DNA of 30,946 nucleotides, from the NCBI RefSeq assembly GCF_000003605.2, contig NW_003153746.1:151541-182486 (forward strand), read 5' to 3'. A program made the position numbers and the translations under genes. The notes below the pieces were generated by a model. That model searched no databases. It saw only the letters and a program-made list of their open reading frames with translations, and was not told the DNA's origin. This DNA comes from Saccoglossus kowalevskii (lineage: Eukaryota; Hemichordata; Enteropneusta; Harrimaniidae). Shown here piece after piece: positions 1-13,300 of this stretch (the first letter of the stretch is position 1; each line of letters starts with the position of its first letter).

Positions 1-2823
1 AATAATATAACTATACAATTAAATTTATGTTTAAATTACTTTCACCACACCTGACACACTTTAAAATAAAGCATATTTGACTTCTACTGTAATCAACTTT
101 TTAATAATGAGAATTACCACAAAAATGTTATTAGAATTTGATTGAAAAATCAATATCTACAATATGCTTATTCAAAACTGATAGTAAACTCAAAGTCGTT
201 GCGAATAACTGCAACGTAGAAAAATCCAGTTCCTGTTCTGTATTTAATGCCAAATTTCATCACACTATCAGTAATCTAGATGTGTGGGTGTACATTTAGC
301 TAAATAGTGCTCAGTAAAACAGTTAAAATGGATGCGCACCTGTAACTTGGGGTGTATGATATTGATACAAAGTGATTATTCCTGACAGACAGTTTTAGGT
401 TCTTGAAAAATTTGATCTCGTCGCACAAAATCACACAATCGTACAAAGGTAGAAGTATACCGGTTGTACTTATGTGCAAACTTTGAACTGAATCAGTTGA
501 TACCCAGTATATGAATGAGAAATCAGCATGGACATAAACAATAACAAACTATAGACCAGTCGGCCATTTTTGTTCGAATCTCTGAACAAATATACCATGC
601 ATCAGTAACTCAATATGCATGATCGTGGTACAAAGTTTGAATGAAATCACCTTGTACATCTCTAAGGCACAGCCTGGGACACGTTTCAGAATTTAGAATT
701 TGCCATTGCCAGGGTCATATCTCTGACATGCTTTACACATACATCACACATCATATCTTACACGTGCACATGCATTTGTTTCAATCAAGATGATTGAATG
801 GCAGTCATTTTAGTGCTAAAAGTTCATCAAAATTAAGCTTTTAGTCATTTCCGTGCTAGAAATGCATTATGAATGTCAATGACAGAATAAAGAAAAAAAT
901 AAACTGTCTGTCACATGAGTGTAAATAATTATTTTAATAGTCACTAAAAACTGGACAGGACTTGTCATTGACAATACTAAAATGAGCATCATGAAAATCC
1001 ATGTACAGTTCCAATTATGAGAACCAGTTTACTGGTACTGATAGTGATTGATGATGATGGATAGACCTGACTATACTGTAACATAATCCTGCTTATTAAA
1101 GAAACGGAAGGTATATGAAAAATAACATACATGTAACTACTATGATCAATGCCTGATAATAAGCTTAAACACATTGACGCATTATATCGATCATTATACC
1201 AAAATATGTAAATGCTGATTTTCATGTATGAGCATAACATTTCAAAATGTATTTTACTGGTGATTAAAGTCATCAGTGAAAAACGAAAAAAAAAAAAAAC
1301 AGCTTTTCTATGTTTTGTTTGTATGTCCATGAAAGAACTGATAGCTCATACTAAGGTCATGCTTTTAAATGCAATCTTTTTATGCAGTGTGCCATATGTT
1401 TATCAGCTGGCCTTTGCAGTACTAGTGTTTTATGGAATCTGCTCAATGGGGCGGGTAATTAATAATGTCTGTTTCATGCTAAACATTCTCTTTCAGCTTG
1501 GCAACCCTCCAGTTATGTGTATTTCATTTTTGCATTAAATAATCGATTCTTAACATCTTGTGTGTGCTTGCCTTCCATTCTTTATAATTAATAGGACCTT
1601 GATGATATTATTTTCTGGAAAACACTTCTGCAGCCATTAAATATTATCAGTTGAGATAAGATTTTATGCAAATGTGTCATGTGACTTTCCATATATAGGA
1701 GGATAGTACAAAATACTGTACTACTGGCAGTTAATTTATTATCATAGTAGTTAATGTAACACTTAGTTGTTTGGCTCAAAGTGAAATGCAATAATTATAC
1801 TATATACTCAGTGTTTTCTATATCTGAGAGGCAGAAGAATCACAACGTGGAGGTATCAGAACAATGAAAAGTGAGTATTGCACGTCATTCAGAATTAATA
1901 GAAATTAGTTGTAGTGTGCAGGCATCTGTCAAGAAATCAAAACGGTAAATCCTGTTAAAATTTGTACATTGTGTATACATGTATGTTCTAAAAATGCTAA
2001 TCATATGACAGCTCTCCTTGTACGTTTAAGCTTCAGGCAAAAAAGAAGAAAGAAACTACAAATTAAACACACTCAGAACTGGTAAAATAAGAAAAAGGAA
2101 TAAGTGAGCGTGTGGCTGAAGTGTATCTTATTGAGTTCCGTTGCTTGTATTCATCCTATGGCTTTATTGTTATGGTTTGCTTCATGACTTGTACAATGTT
2201 TCCTGTAAGTTGGCAATTGTCTGTTTAGTTTTCCATTTTCATCAAGTCTCTCTCTGCCTATCGATGCATTGATGCTATCTACTCTGGATTCAGCTGATGA
2301 TTATGTTACAAACGTTTTGACACTGAATTAAATGTTACTCAGTCACAATTACTCACCTACTTGCATTTATTTTGTGAAATTGACGTTTTTTTCGTGAAAA
2401 GTAATAATAGTACAATTTGCATTAATTTTGTGGTATTATAGCGGAGTACAGCCGTGATAATGGAATCCATTTTCTAATTGGCATATATTTTGTGTCGATT
2501 ATTTCAAATAATAAAAATGAATAGATAAAAACAAAACTCAAAAATTAACAGCCTATTACGAAAATTCAATTAGCAGAACCAGGTAAAAATCAATTTCACC
2601 ACTTGATGTCTACATCATAGTTGTCATGTTTATAATAAAATTAAACAAGTGTCTCTTTTAATGATTGCTGTGAAAGATACTTGATTACAATATGTGTTTC
2701 GGCATGTATGGATCTACCGCAAGGGACCACTAAAACACTTGTACAGGAGGAGTGGGTGGTAAATTCACTTCCAACAATAATGAAACTAGGTGTAATGATG
2801 TTTGTGCAGGTGAACATATATGA

Positions 2824-3194
2824 ACAGGATTCATATCACAGTCACTTGCCTCTGTACATCAATTTTCTCTATATACACCATAGCACAGTCCCACTCGGGA
2901 ATGTGACTGTAGCTATCATGCATGTGTGTGGACAGGATTCATATCACAGTCACTTGCCTCTGTACATCAATTTTCTCTATATACACCATAGCACAGTCCC
3001 TCTAGGGAATGTGACTGTAGCTATCATGCATGTGTGTGGACAGGATTCATATCACAGTCACTTGCCTCTGTACATCAATTCCCTCTACAACTATATTTCA
3101 TGGATATGGGTAGGATTCATAGCACAGTGATGTGCCTCTGTGCATCAATTCCCCCTTTACTTTTCAAATGAACAGGATTCATATCTGGTCACTT
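2824..3194. repeat. 108-bp minisatellite, about 3.4 units
   Basis: Units start at 2824, 2932 and 3040 with ACAGGATTCATATCACAGTC and are almost identical. A decayed fourth unit and a partial fifth follow to about 3194. Because 108 is a multiple of three, the array keeps an open frame that repeats a 36-residue peptide; this is a by-product of the repeat, not a supported gene. Confidence 0.9.
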
Positions 3195-6100
3195 CAAATC
3201 TGAGAATGTGAAGAAATAGATTCAATTATTTAAGCCACTTGTAATGGGATGTCAGTTGTCTACTAGTAGCTGTTAATTTGTCACAATAAGGATATTTATT
3301 TAACTTTTTCTTCTTGGCCTAATCTATATACAGAAATTCAGTTTAAGGTAGCTGAAGTACTACTGGAACTGACATGATGTGTAATTTTTCCTGTGCCCAA
3401 CTACACATTAGCGTTTATGGCACTTCAACTCAAAGAAGAGAAAACAAATTCTGATCATGAAAGGTTAAAGGGACATTAGCCATAACTCAGGCAAAGTGTT
3501 ATTTATTCTTAATTGCACAACTCACATTATTTATCACCATTTCACTATTAAGTCTAACGCTAACTATGTTTCACGCTACTGTGGTTTAGCATTGAAGTGA
3601 AATGTGGGTTTTTTCATTTTCATCGACAGTGAATTTCCTTTGGGGATTGTTTTGCTACACCTCTGAGAATGATTGCTAGCTAATTTTACAGCTGCCCATA
3701 TGGGAAATAAAAATAATTTCACCTAGAAAATAGATGTCATGGTCATTGTTCCCAGGAAAAGGGCTTGAGATTTTCTGTTATTTTTTTATTACCAAACACA
3801 TTCTTAAAATTTGTAAATTATTTCTGGACGCAATTCAGTTTAAGGTGGCTGCAATCTGAAAAGCATAAGGCTGTAACAGTTAAAAAAAAAAAAGGATAAT
3901 GCTTTTGTCACCATGGCAACTATTAATTTTTGAGATTCTTTGACCTTTACTTCCGTCCCATTACATGTACATGTTGGGGGAAGATTTTTTTTATTTATTA
4001 ATTATTCATCTAACCATCCCTCATTTTTTTTTTTTTACTGGTTACGTTCATAAATATTTAGTTTTAGGACAAGATTTGCATATATTTTTACACCTGCAAT
4101 TATGAAACTAAATCGAAATAAATGTTCTCTAATCCCGGCAGATTAATAGTAAATTTCCATCACCAGACATTTTTGTTATTTGATATCTCGGAAGATTACA
4201 TACAGCCAACTTAAATCACACAAGTCAAAAAAAAAAACTCCAGTGACATTTTCACTGCTGTATACAATTTTGAGATATTTCTCCATCTCATGATTGAATT
4301 GCATAGCCTTCTCATTGACAGATACTGCATTGTGTTAGGATCGTTGAGCCCATTAAATCCTTCGATATCGTGCAAATGTTATTTCCATTATCACCAATTT
4401 TCACTGGGAAAATCCATCTCTTTGTCGTCATTGATAATTCAATGACGTCTGCATATATGTACTTTTCAAACACCAACTGGATTTAACATTCTCTTAACGT
4501 CGGGCATTCAACTTGTCAAGTACGACTTATAGTTATTTAAAAATCAAATAAGGTGAAATGTATATAATTGTAGTGCTCACAAACGTGATGGCCAAATACC
4601 CCAAAATTTATTCTATTTTTAAGCTATTTAGGTTGCAATAAAAAATATAGAAATATTAGAAATTGCTATGAATAATTCAGTTGAAGGAGAAAAACATTCC
4701 TTCGCTCCTTCCTTGTTTGAGTCAGGAAACATTAATTCTGATAAAAAAAAAAGTGGCAATCCTACTATACAGTTTTTTTTTTACGAAGCTCCATAAATTT
4801 GTTCATTTGCCAGACAGAATTGTCTGAATCGTTTGCTCATAAAGTGTTACAGCTTTTATGCAATCTGTGTCTGTGAGGTTAAAATGTCAGAATGTCTGCA
4901 TGTAAAATAATGGGTGCTATATATGTTATTTTAATGAATTGTTAGCGCAATTAACATTATATTATGCTAGTTTGATTACTCAGAAGTGATTTTCTGCCTC
5001 TATTCGATTGTTTCCTCTCCAATTAAGTTACTGAGTTCTGTTATATGTATCCAGTGTTTTTATTAACCTTTTCTACCACCACACTTTCCCTCTCAAATTT
5101 TTCTTCAATTTTGTTCTTATATTCTTCAATGTTTCTGGAAATGAACCCTAATTTTAGATCGAACAGAAACAAAATTTGAGTCAATTTTCAGTTTTTACTT
5201 AAAAAATTTGGATATTTTTATCCCAATCTTCTTAAGGAAAGGGCAGACTATAAACAGGACTATTTTGTGAATTTGTGATAATATGATTCTTTATGATATT
5301 CATCTTGAGGTAAAGGTTTTCAACATGTTTTTCAATAAAAATATGTAATGAACTGAAAAAAAAAATATTTATTAAAACAGCATAAATTGGTAATAAAGAT
5401 GCAGTTCTTAGATATTTACGGAATCAACTATAAATCCTGCAAAATTTAATATTTTTTCATCCATTGAAAGCATTAAATTAAGATTCATAGTTTAGCATCA
5501 TTTTTATACTAATCCATATGAGATTACAAATTAAAATGGTCTTATTAACAGCTGTTCTTACTGAATCTTAATCATGTGACTGTCGTTCTTCAATATTCAA
5601 ACATGCCCAGCCTGACGACCACTGTATGTCACTCAGTCAATTTTTTTAGTAAGCTCATATTTTTGAGTATCACATATTTAACTTAAGCTGATGGACATGT
5701 TTTTTCAATCACAATACTTAATGTTATTAAACATTTTAATAACTAGATTTAGAATCTCCATGCCTGCCTAGTTATCACCAACATTTGAAAATTTATGCTG
5801 ATTTATGCAAACAATTTTGTAAATGGAAATGCTGATCACATTTATACAATGTTTGTGTTGTCCAGGTAACACTGTCAGTACGGTAGTTTTTATTTTATTT
5901 TTAGTATTTTTGTGCCAGACGACATTTCTGGACGTTGCTGTCTCTTCTGATTTTTTTGTCTGAGATGCTAATTGCATATGTGTTTGGTAGGCAGGGCAGA
6001 CTGTACTTGAATTTATGCTGATAAGTGAGCAGTCAAATCTGGGAATCAAAACCATAACTTCCTGTCTTCCATAGTTTCAGTATTGAAAAATAATTAAAAG

Positions 6101-7774
6101 GAGGGCATTGTTTCCCTGGAGGTAAAGTCTCTCCTGTTTGGAAGTACATTCCCTCCATGAAATAAACTGTTTATTTCCCATGTACAGGTTCACTAACAAA
6201 AGTAAATGTATATAGCTTTGAGTATATCCTACATGCCCCCATATATGTATTTTCAGAACTAGAAAAAAAATATCATTGATGTTAAAATAAATTTAACCTG
6301 TGTTTATTTCCAGTGTTGGACACAGTGTTGACTTGTATACTTGTAAATCTCATCTCTACTTTATAGGGTATATAGTACATAGTGAGATAAATGTGTTATT
6401 ACTTAATTGCTGGTTATGTATTATATGGAAATATGAGGGAAAAAGTAAAACTCAGACTATTCAATTAGGAAATGTTCTTATTTTTTTTTAACTTAATAAT
6501 AAAACAATAATGTGTCGGGAACTAAATTTAAACAAAAAAAGTCGGGTCATTTTTTTTGTAAATATTATATTTGGAATTTATCATATGCTCCATGGGTGAT
6601 AGTGAGAGAACTCATGTTTGTTTAAGTCAAACACATCCTTGTTCTTCACAACAAAATGTGAATGAAATTAACTTTTTTTTCTGTGTATTCCTGAAACAGT
6701 CATGTTAATTTCTGTATTCATATTTGTGGAAAAGAGTCTTGAACCATTCATTCTTATAGATATTACATGATTTAAATAAATAGCGATGTTCAGAACTTGG
6801 CATTTTTATTCCAATGAAAATTTGAAAATCAAACTGTATTGATCAACCTTATTGTATTTTCATCTGATCATGATGCCTGCAGAAAACTTTTTGCCACTGC
6901 CTATCGAAAGATATAATCTTTCATCAAGAAGCAATTTAATTTCTGGCATCAGTATTAAAAGAGCTTACGCTGTTTAGTCAATTTTTTTTTTCAATATCAT
7001 GCCGTTCTAGTGAAGCTACATATTAGACTCCTGCGACACTCTGTCGCCAACGACATCAAATTCTCAGTGAGATCTCTCATAAATATGATCTGCAGTCACC
7101 TTTGCTGATTGTGAACGTCTTTTCCACAGGTTTCATTTCATTGGGAAACTCTTAGGATTTCTGTTTGTGCCAGGGGCTAAAACTGTCTGGGTTCTTGGCG
7201 CTACAGAGTCTCTACGCAAATTACTGTTTTCAGCTTTTACACATTTGCAGAACATACTTTTCGCTGGATTGTTATATATGTGATTCAAATTAATACTTAA
7301 TCATTTTGTTTTGTATTGTTTTTTTAAAAAACTTGAAGAACATCGAATGAATACACTTAAACCTGTTTAATGTTGATTTATCTACTGTATCTGCTTTGCA
7401 TTTTAATGAGGTAGTACATAGTACGTAGCTTTCAGATTAACCTGCTTGACAAAGTTTATATGTCTGTGTGGTCCTACATGCATGTGTCAACTTTGTACTG
7501 AATTATAATGGTACTGATAATTGTTTTTAATTACTTTATTCATCATGTTGACAGAAGATTTTTTTAAATCATTCAAGCAATATTGCATTTAATTTGACAA
7601 TTTATGGATGATTCATTATTTGGTTGATTTATAAGATCACTATTACATTAACACAATTGAGGAGTGACATAAACTTGAATATTTAGAAATTTTATGGATA
7701 AAATAGAAGATGACGAACATTTACTCAAAATACATGACATTACAACAAGATTTGTTCTCACATATAATACTCCC

Positions 7775-7776
<2 letters not shown>

Positions 7777-7854
<78 letters not shown>

Positions 7855-7862
7855 ATTATTAT
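7777..7862. repeat. (ATT)n microsatellite
   Basis: About 28 ATT units with two single-base interruptions (TAGT near 7799, TAAT near 7851). On the opposite strand it reads as a poly-Asn run, which is not a gene. Confidence 0.97.
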
Positions 7863-10244
7863 GAATATTGGTATGACACAATGGTTAACAATGTACCAAT
7901 ATACTGATAATCAAAAATTGTGAAATAATTTTTTTTCGCTAAAAAAAAATCGAAATATTGATAGGGTAAGCAATAAATTGATTTATAAAAAGAAGAAGCA
8001 AACTTAATCCTGTAATGCTGGTAAATCTATTAGTGTAGTTATCAGACTAGAAAAATCCTAAAGCTTTCCATTTTATGCTCTGTTGAGCTTCCATTAGCTG
8101 TGATTACCCTAGCAGTCTGTTTACTGAACTGTGAGATTGTACATCTAATATATATAACTGTTGTCCCGATCTCTTGTTAATGGCGTAACATTTGCTTTCT
8201 TTCTCATAATACAATTCAAATACATTGTGCATAATGCTCAACACTGAGTGCCTTTGTGCTTTGCGAAATTAATGTTTTTGTTTTACGAACAAGGATTTGT
8301 ATCAAACAGTGTGTTTCTATTGATAATTGTATAATATACAAGGGGCATGTATATGCATAAAATATCAGATGGGTTTGTATGGCATTTCATGTGTGCAATC
8401 CTCCGAGCCCTAAGCTAAAAAATGTTAATACTGTCTCTGAAAAGGTGTATCAGTACATATATGTACTGTATTTGTTTTATTTGTAGCATATGCCCTTACA
8501 TATGGCAGAGGTGTGTTTGTGGTCAAAATAAATCATATTTTAATAACACAGAGAATACAAAATTTGGTTTATTTATGAAGATGCACTTCTAAATAGAGCA
8601 AATATGGTACTGCACTTATCATTACACTAATTTGAAGGGAAAACAAAAATTCGGCAGTCATCTATTCTCGGGGATGGAGCTACGTCACATAACGTTCTAC
8701 ATTGCGCACAACTGAGCATGTATTTTTATAGGCTCTGTGTGATCAACTGTGGAACGCCAGTCAAAAAAACAGCTAAAGTAAAAAAAAACAGCACAACTTT
8801 GAAACAATCCTGAGCAACCAAAATTTATATATATTGCACATGTATGGGTAATCTTGTTACATTGTTCAGGAGAGTCTCAACAACTAGCCCAAAGTACCGT
8901 TTTTTTGAGTGTTTTTGACAGTTACCGTAGTAACCACAATCTATGAAAATGTTTGCTCTTGAGAATAGGGGTATATATGTTTCAATTAATGTATGCCTCG
9001 ATGCCACCCATTTATCAACTAAATACTCAGTATTTATTTCTCAAATCTATAAATAAAACTAATAACTTTTTCTGGGCAATAATAAATGCATGACTGTGAT
9101 ACATTAAAAGTAAAAGTAGAAGCCTCGCCCCGAGACTACGATTTTATTACCAAGAGACCTTATCTGACATGAGAAACTACATACAAAGAAAACAAAAATC
9201 AAAGACTGACAATTCTCCATTCTATGAAAGATCGATGTATCTCTTTGAAATATCATCGAAAAAAAAAAAATAAACATCTTCATCAGTCCACCCGATTTCA
9301 CAATCCAACATGACACCTCAAGAGTGTTGTGTATTCACGGCTGCAAGAGTAGCTTGTATTGGCTCACGTTAACAAAGTTTTAATCAAGACATTGATCCAA
9401 TCTGATAATGAACGTGTTATCTCCTCTTTTAGGTTTTCTGAGCTTCCGTAGTTGTATTGATGTTGTTGTAATAGTTGTGTTCACTCTATATAATTTTGTT
9501 TTCAACCTTGTATACATAAAGAAATTGTTTACAACTATGGAATATTGTATTTTGTTGTTGAATGTAATTTTTAGAATGCAAAATTTAAAATAAAATGATT
9601 ATATCATTAACGTTACTTTGCAGCTGATCGCTGAGTTACCCATCACCCCTCTTTTTTTTCCCTGCATTTACAAATTTTGTTGTTGGGTCGTGAATGATGA
9701 TTTCTTTGAGTACGTTATTGATCTGTGAACCATTCCTGATTGCGCTGACTGTATTCTGTGGAGGTGTATTTTGATCTCTTCCCTGCGGCATTTTTAATCA
9801 AAGAAAAAAAGGATAAATTTAAAACAAATGTGATTTCCAATCTTGACTTGAGCACTAGAAATTGATTGTCTTTCCTATGTGGATCTGCTCAATACCAGGT
9901 AATAATATTCTCAATAAGAGAAGGCATTGAAATGGAAAATTGGGTGATTAAGGTCAGAGTTCAAGACTATTATTAGATTTGACAGATTGCAGTAATTGGC
10001 TATTAGTCTCAATTGACATCGTAATTGAACTTGATGTGTGTTTCATATATTCAAGTATTGTAATTGACAGTTTTTGTCGTCAGCAATTTCTCTGATGGTT
10101 TGAGTACTAGTCCAGACATATCATGTTTATTTCAAACACGTCATGTGACCTTGAATAATTGTTTTTTTTTTAAATATATGAAACTAAAGATTGAACAACA
10201 ACAATAAATAAAAAATGTTTTTTTTGTTTTGTTTTTGTCCACAG

Positions 10245-10394
10245 CTTCAGACTGTATCACATTCATGCAAGCAGGCAGCGAGTTGATAAAAGTACGTTCA
10301 CAGTCCCGACAGTATCATCGTATATTTACAATTGATGATGACCTGTCTGTTTTGAGATGGCATCCAACATCAAAGAAACCAATAAAAGCAAAAA
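10245..10394 (+). CDS. PLCL: PLCL exon 1 in window: start of PH domain (residues 1-51)
   Basis: The acceptor is TTTGTCCACAG and the donor AAAA|GTAAGT. The exon enters with 2 nt of a split codon and leaves in phase 1. It encodes [20 protein letters not shown] followed by a [16 protein letters not shown] segment, the first strands of a PLC PH domain. Basic residues K16, R18, R22 and R26 sit where PLC-delta1 and PLCL proteins contact the phosphates of Ins(1,4,5)P3 or PI(4,5)P2. Vertebrate PLCL proteins carry a protein phosphatase 1 binding stretch just before this point; it would lie on an upstream exon that I could not find in 1-10244. The ATG codons inside or just before this exon are not the gene start, because the PH domain would be cut. 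Confidence 0.9.
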
Positions 10395-13300
10395 GTAAGT
10401 CTGTTCTGATTTCATCAAAGCCTACATGAAGTAGAATCAGAATCTCTTAGAAACTTTTTTTTGAATTACCTGGGATATTATATGTTGTAGTTTAAAATGT
10501 TCAGTGCATACTATGTTTGAAAAAAACACAGCATTAGAGTATATCAGTTGCTTATACTGTATTTACCCTCTACAGGTATATGTAACATATGTAACATATG
10601 CTTTTATGTAAATGACAGATAGGGACTAAGTCATAATTAAGATATTAATATATGCATTTATTTAGCCTGCATACGTTTAGATTCAGCTGATAACAAATTA
10701 TTATACAAACAAATTATTATAAATTTAAACTAAATTTCCCTCTAAATAGCTAAGAATATTATTACTGAAAATATTACTAAAATCTAGGTTTTGTATTTAT
10801 AGATTATATCGCCGATATCACTGTGTTCTATTTGTACTCGAATTTTCACCTCAATGCTGCTTTGTTATAAACAAATTGTTGAAAAAAAAGCATTTTTTAA
10901 TACTTTTGTAACAGAAATGATCAATCATAGCCATATACGAGTGAAATGAAATCAATTATTTCACCTAATATTAACTGGTTACTGATATTCATCACGATAA
11001 CTCGTCTGTTACGTACATACAAAAAAACAAACAGAATGTTTCTATTCGATATGAGACTTCATTCATATTGTAGACTGTAACAGTATTCCCATCGATCTAT
11101 GCATAATAAGTTCTAATTACAGAGCCATTCAGTTTGTATTTGTGAAGAAATCAATCAATGTCGCGTATTTCACAAATGCGAAATCAATCGTCAGCTTACA
11201 ATACAAGATGTAGGGTATTATTTTTCGTGACATTCAATACTTTTCTCTCCACAGCAACAGCGTAATACTGGAAAACTAATTCTTCACTCTATTCAGTGGG
11301 TTTTTTTTTATAAATCATATATCAATAATCTGTGCTGTATGGATACACAGATCAGCTTAATTTTTCTAAACTTAGTCAATGGTGTCAGTATCGAAAAAAA
11401 AATCTGTTATAAAGTTTTTTTCATTATTGTACTGAACTAATACTATTGTTAATTTGCTCCCAAATTTTTCAATAAAAAGCTCACACTAATGTTAAAGATA
11501 AAATTTGTAAATCGAGGCTACTACATGCGATGTACGTCAAATTATTCAAAGTTGAAAGTTGGGGATTACTGATTTGATAGCCACGCAAGCTGGCTATCAA
11601 CTGGCTTTGCCTTTTCATAAAAATTTACAATTTTATAGTGAGTGTCATCTATAATTTCAGCTTATTTTTTGTAGTGTTTACTTTTGTCACTAATATTAGA
11701 CATATACTGTTAAATATTTATGATTTTCACTTGTAATTTATTTTTGCTGATGGGAAGATTCAGTGAAAATAAAATCTAGCGAATATAGCTTTTTTCCAAT
11801 GTTTTACATTAAACTCATCAAAAATCAGTGAAAATAAATTCCATACAAAACACTCAAAATGTCTTTTCAGCAAAAAATTAATCCAGCTAAAATAAGTACC
11901 TCACAGCAAGGGCTGATTACTCTGTATATTTCAAATATAAGGAACTCGTGCTTTGCTAGCTAAAATCCAGCTCTTGTTGTACTTGGACATTACGTTCTTT
12001 TTATAAATGTAACAGACTAAATCTGCATCCTGTCATCAACCATTATGTATGTTTTAAACCTGATCGACTTTTTGTGGGAGGGGGGGGTGTGGTGTTGTTG
12101 CAACATATGATGATTATATAATCCAAATCCTGTCTGTAATTAATGACAGTTTCATTAGGGTTTATGATTAATTACATTTTAATTATTTAATTTGGACTCA
12201 CACAAAGAATAAAGGAATTGTTAACTCAAATGTGCAAACACTGGTTTTCATAAAACTGTCAACATTTGGTGAATACTATGATTAATGCTTGATAATAAGG
12301 ATATTAATCCCAGATGTTATTTGCAAATTGTTGAAAAAAACTACAGTTTAAAGGACGGATTGATATAATTATAAAATTTGGAGTTGATTATATTTGAATT
12401 TGTTATTTACAACTGTTGTCATTCCATGATTTTGTTCTCATCAGTTTCCATTGACCAAATCAAAGAAGTGAGGGTTGGCAAAAACACAGAGACATTGAGA
12501 AACCGAGAGATAGCCGGAGACTTTTCTGAAGACTGTGCCTTCTCTATTATTTACGGTGATAACTATGATAGTTTAGATTTGGTAGCAAATACACCGGATG
12601 AAGCAAATATATGGGTTACCGGATTAACCTGCCTTATTGGGGGTAACCTCGGAAATAAAGGTATGTATTATTTCTATCTACCACAGTGTGCATGTGATCT
12701 CTCCAAACAGTGTAATCATGTTTTACAAATTCATTTCTTATTCACTTTCTCTCATATTCATTTCTTGGCTATAGTTCATTTAATTTATACATGATTACCC
12801 CATTCCATTTACCCTTGAAACAGTTTTCTGATTAGTTTAATTTGTTTCTAAGCTTTCAAGCAGGTCTGTCAACTTAATCAAATTTATTGATAGAATCTAC
12901 CTGATAGATTTATATACTGTGGAATACTTTATTTTCGCTGGAATTAATTTTCGCTGAAAAGGCTTTTTAGGCGTTTTGTATGGAATTTATTTTCACTGAT
13001 TTCTGATGAGTTTAATGTGAAATATAGGAAAAAAAGTATATTCGCTGGATTTTATTTTCACGAAAACATCCCTTCAGCGAAAATAGCGAAAATAAATTCC
13101 AAGCAAAAATAAAGTATTCTACAGTATATTATGAAATTTCCAACTAGAATAAAAGATGATATACAGATGTTCAAATACAAAACGTGTAACGTTAGCAAAT
13201 TTGTTCAAACCCTGAAAAAGAACTTTGGTTTGACATTTTTATTACAATGACATACTGGTATAATGTACATTACATCTACTGCAGTAAATTATTGAGCTTT

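Larger units (their letters stand above)
1..10244. other. Long AT-rich region without detectable exons (upstream intron or 5' flank)
   Basis: I searched for the missing N-terminal PLCL exon (a KKTVSF-like phosphatase-binding stretch ending in phase 1 with a GT donor) and found none. Open frames here are short, without family resemblance, and partly made of repeats. The region holds the 108-bp minisatellite, the ATT microsatellite and many poly(T)/poly(A) runs. It is probably intron sequence between a distant N-terminal exon and 10245, but it could include promoter or 5' UTR sequence. Confidence 0.6.

Noticed and set aside
1139-1163. 25-bp near match to 12275-12299 (ACTATGATYAATGCYTGATAATAAG)
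   Set aside because: Two mismatches and no similarity beyond the block; it may be a relic of a dispersed repeat but cannot be supported further.
2355-2500. Recurring TTGCATTAATTTTGTG-like strings resembling the inverted-repeat element family
   Set aside because: No terminal inverted repeats and only short AT-rich word similarity; not enough to call a copy.
2681-3130. 149-codon open frame on + strand
   Set aside because: It is generated by a 108-bp tandem repeat (a multiple of three), has no domain resemblance, and lies where no exon signals support it.
7648-7881. Open frame on - strand with a long Asn run
   Set aside because: It is the translation of an (ATT)n microsatellite, with no supporting sequence on either side.
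8451-8468. Perfect 18-bp palindrome CAGTACATATATGTACTG
   Set aside because: Isolated and short, with no neighbouring element; such palindromes are common in AT-rich sequence.
9693-9755. Box C/D snoRNA-like pattern (ATGATGA followed by CTGA)
   Set aside because: No terminal stem pairs around the boxes and no clear guide element is seen; in AT-rich DNA the pattern is expected by chance.
12378-12444. ATG-started frame extending upstream of exon 2
   Set aside because: The part before 12445 is intron: the acceptor TTCTCATCAG and the phase with exon 1 give the conserved PLCL sequence, while the upstream translation does not.
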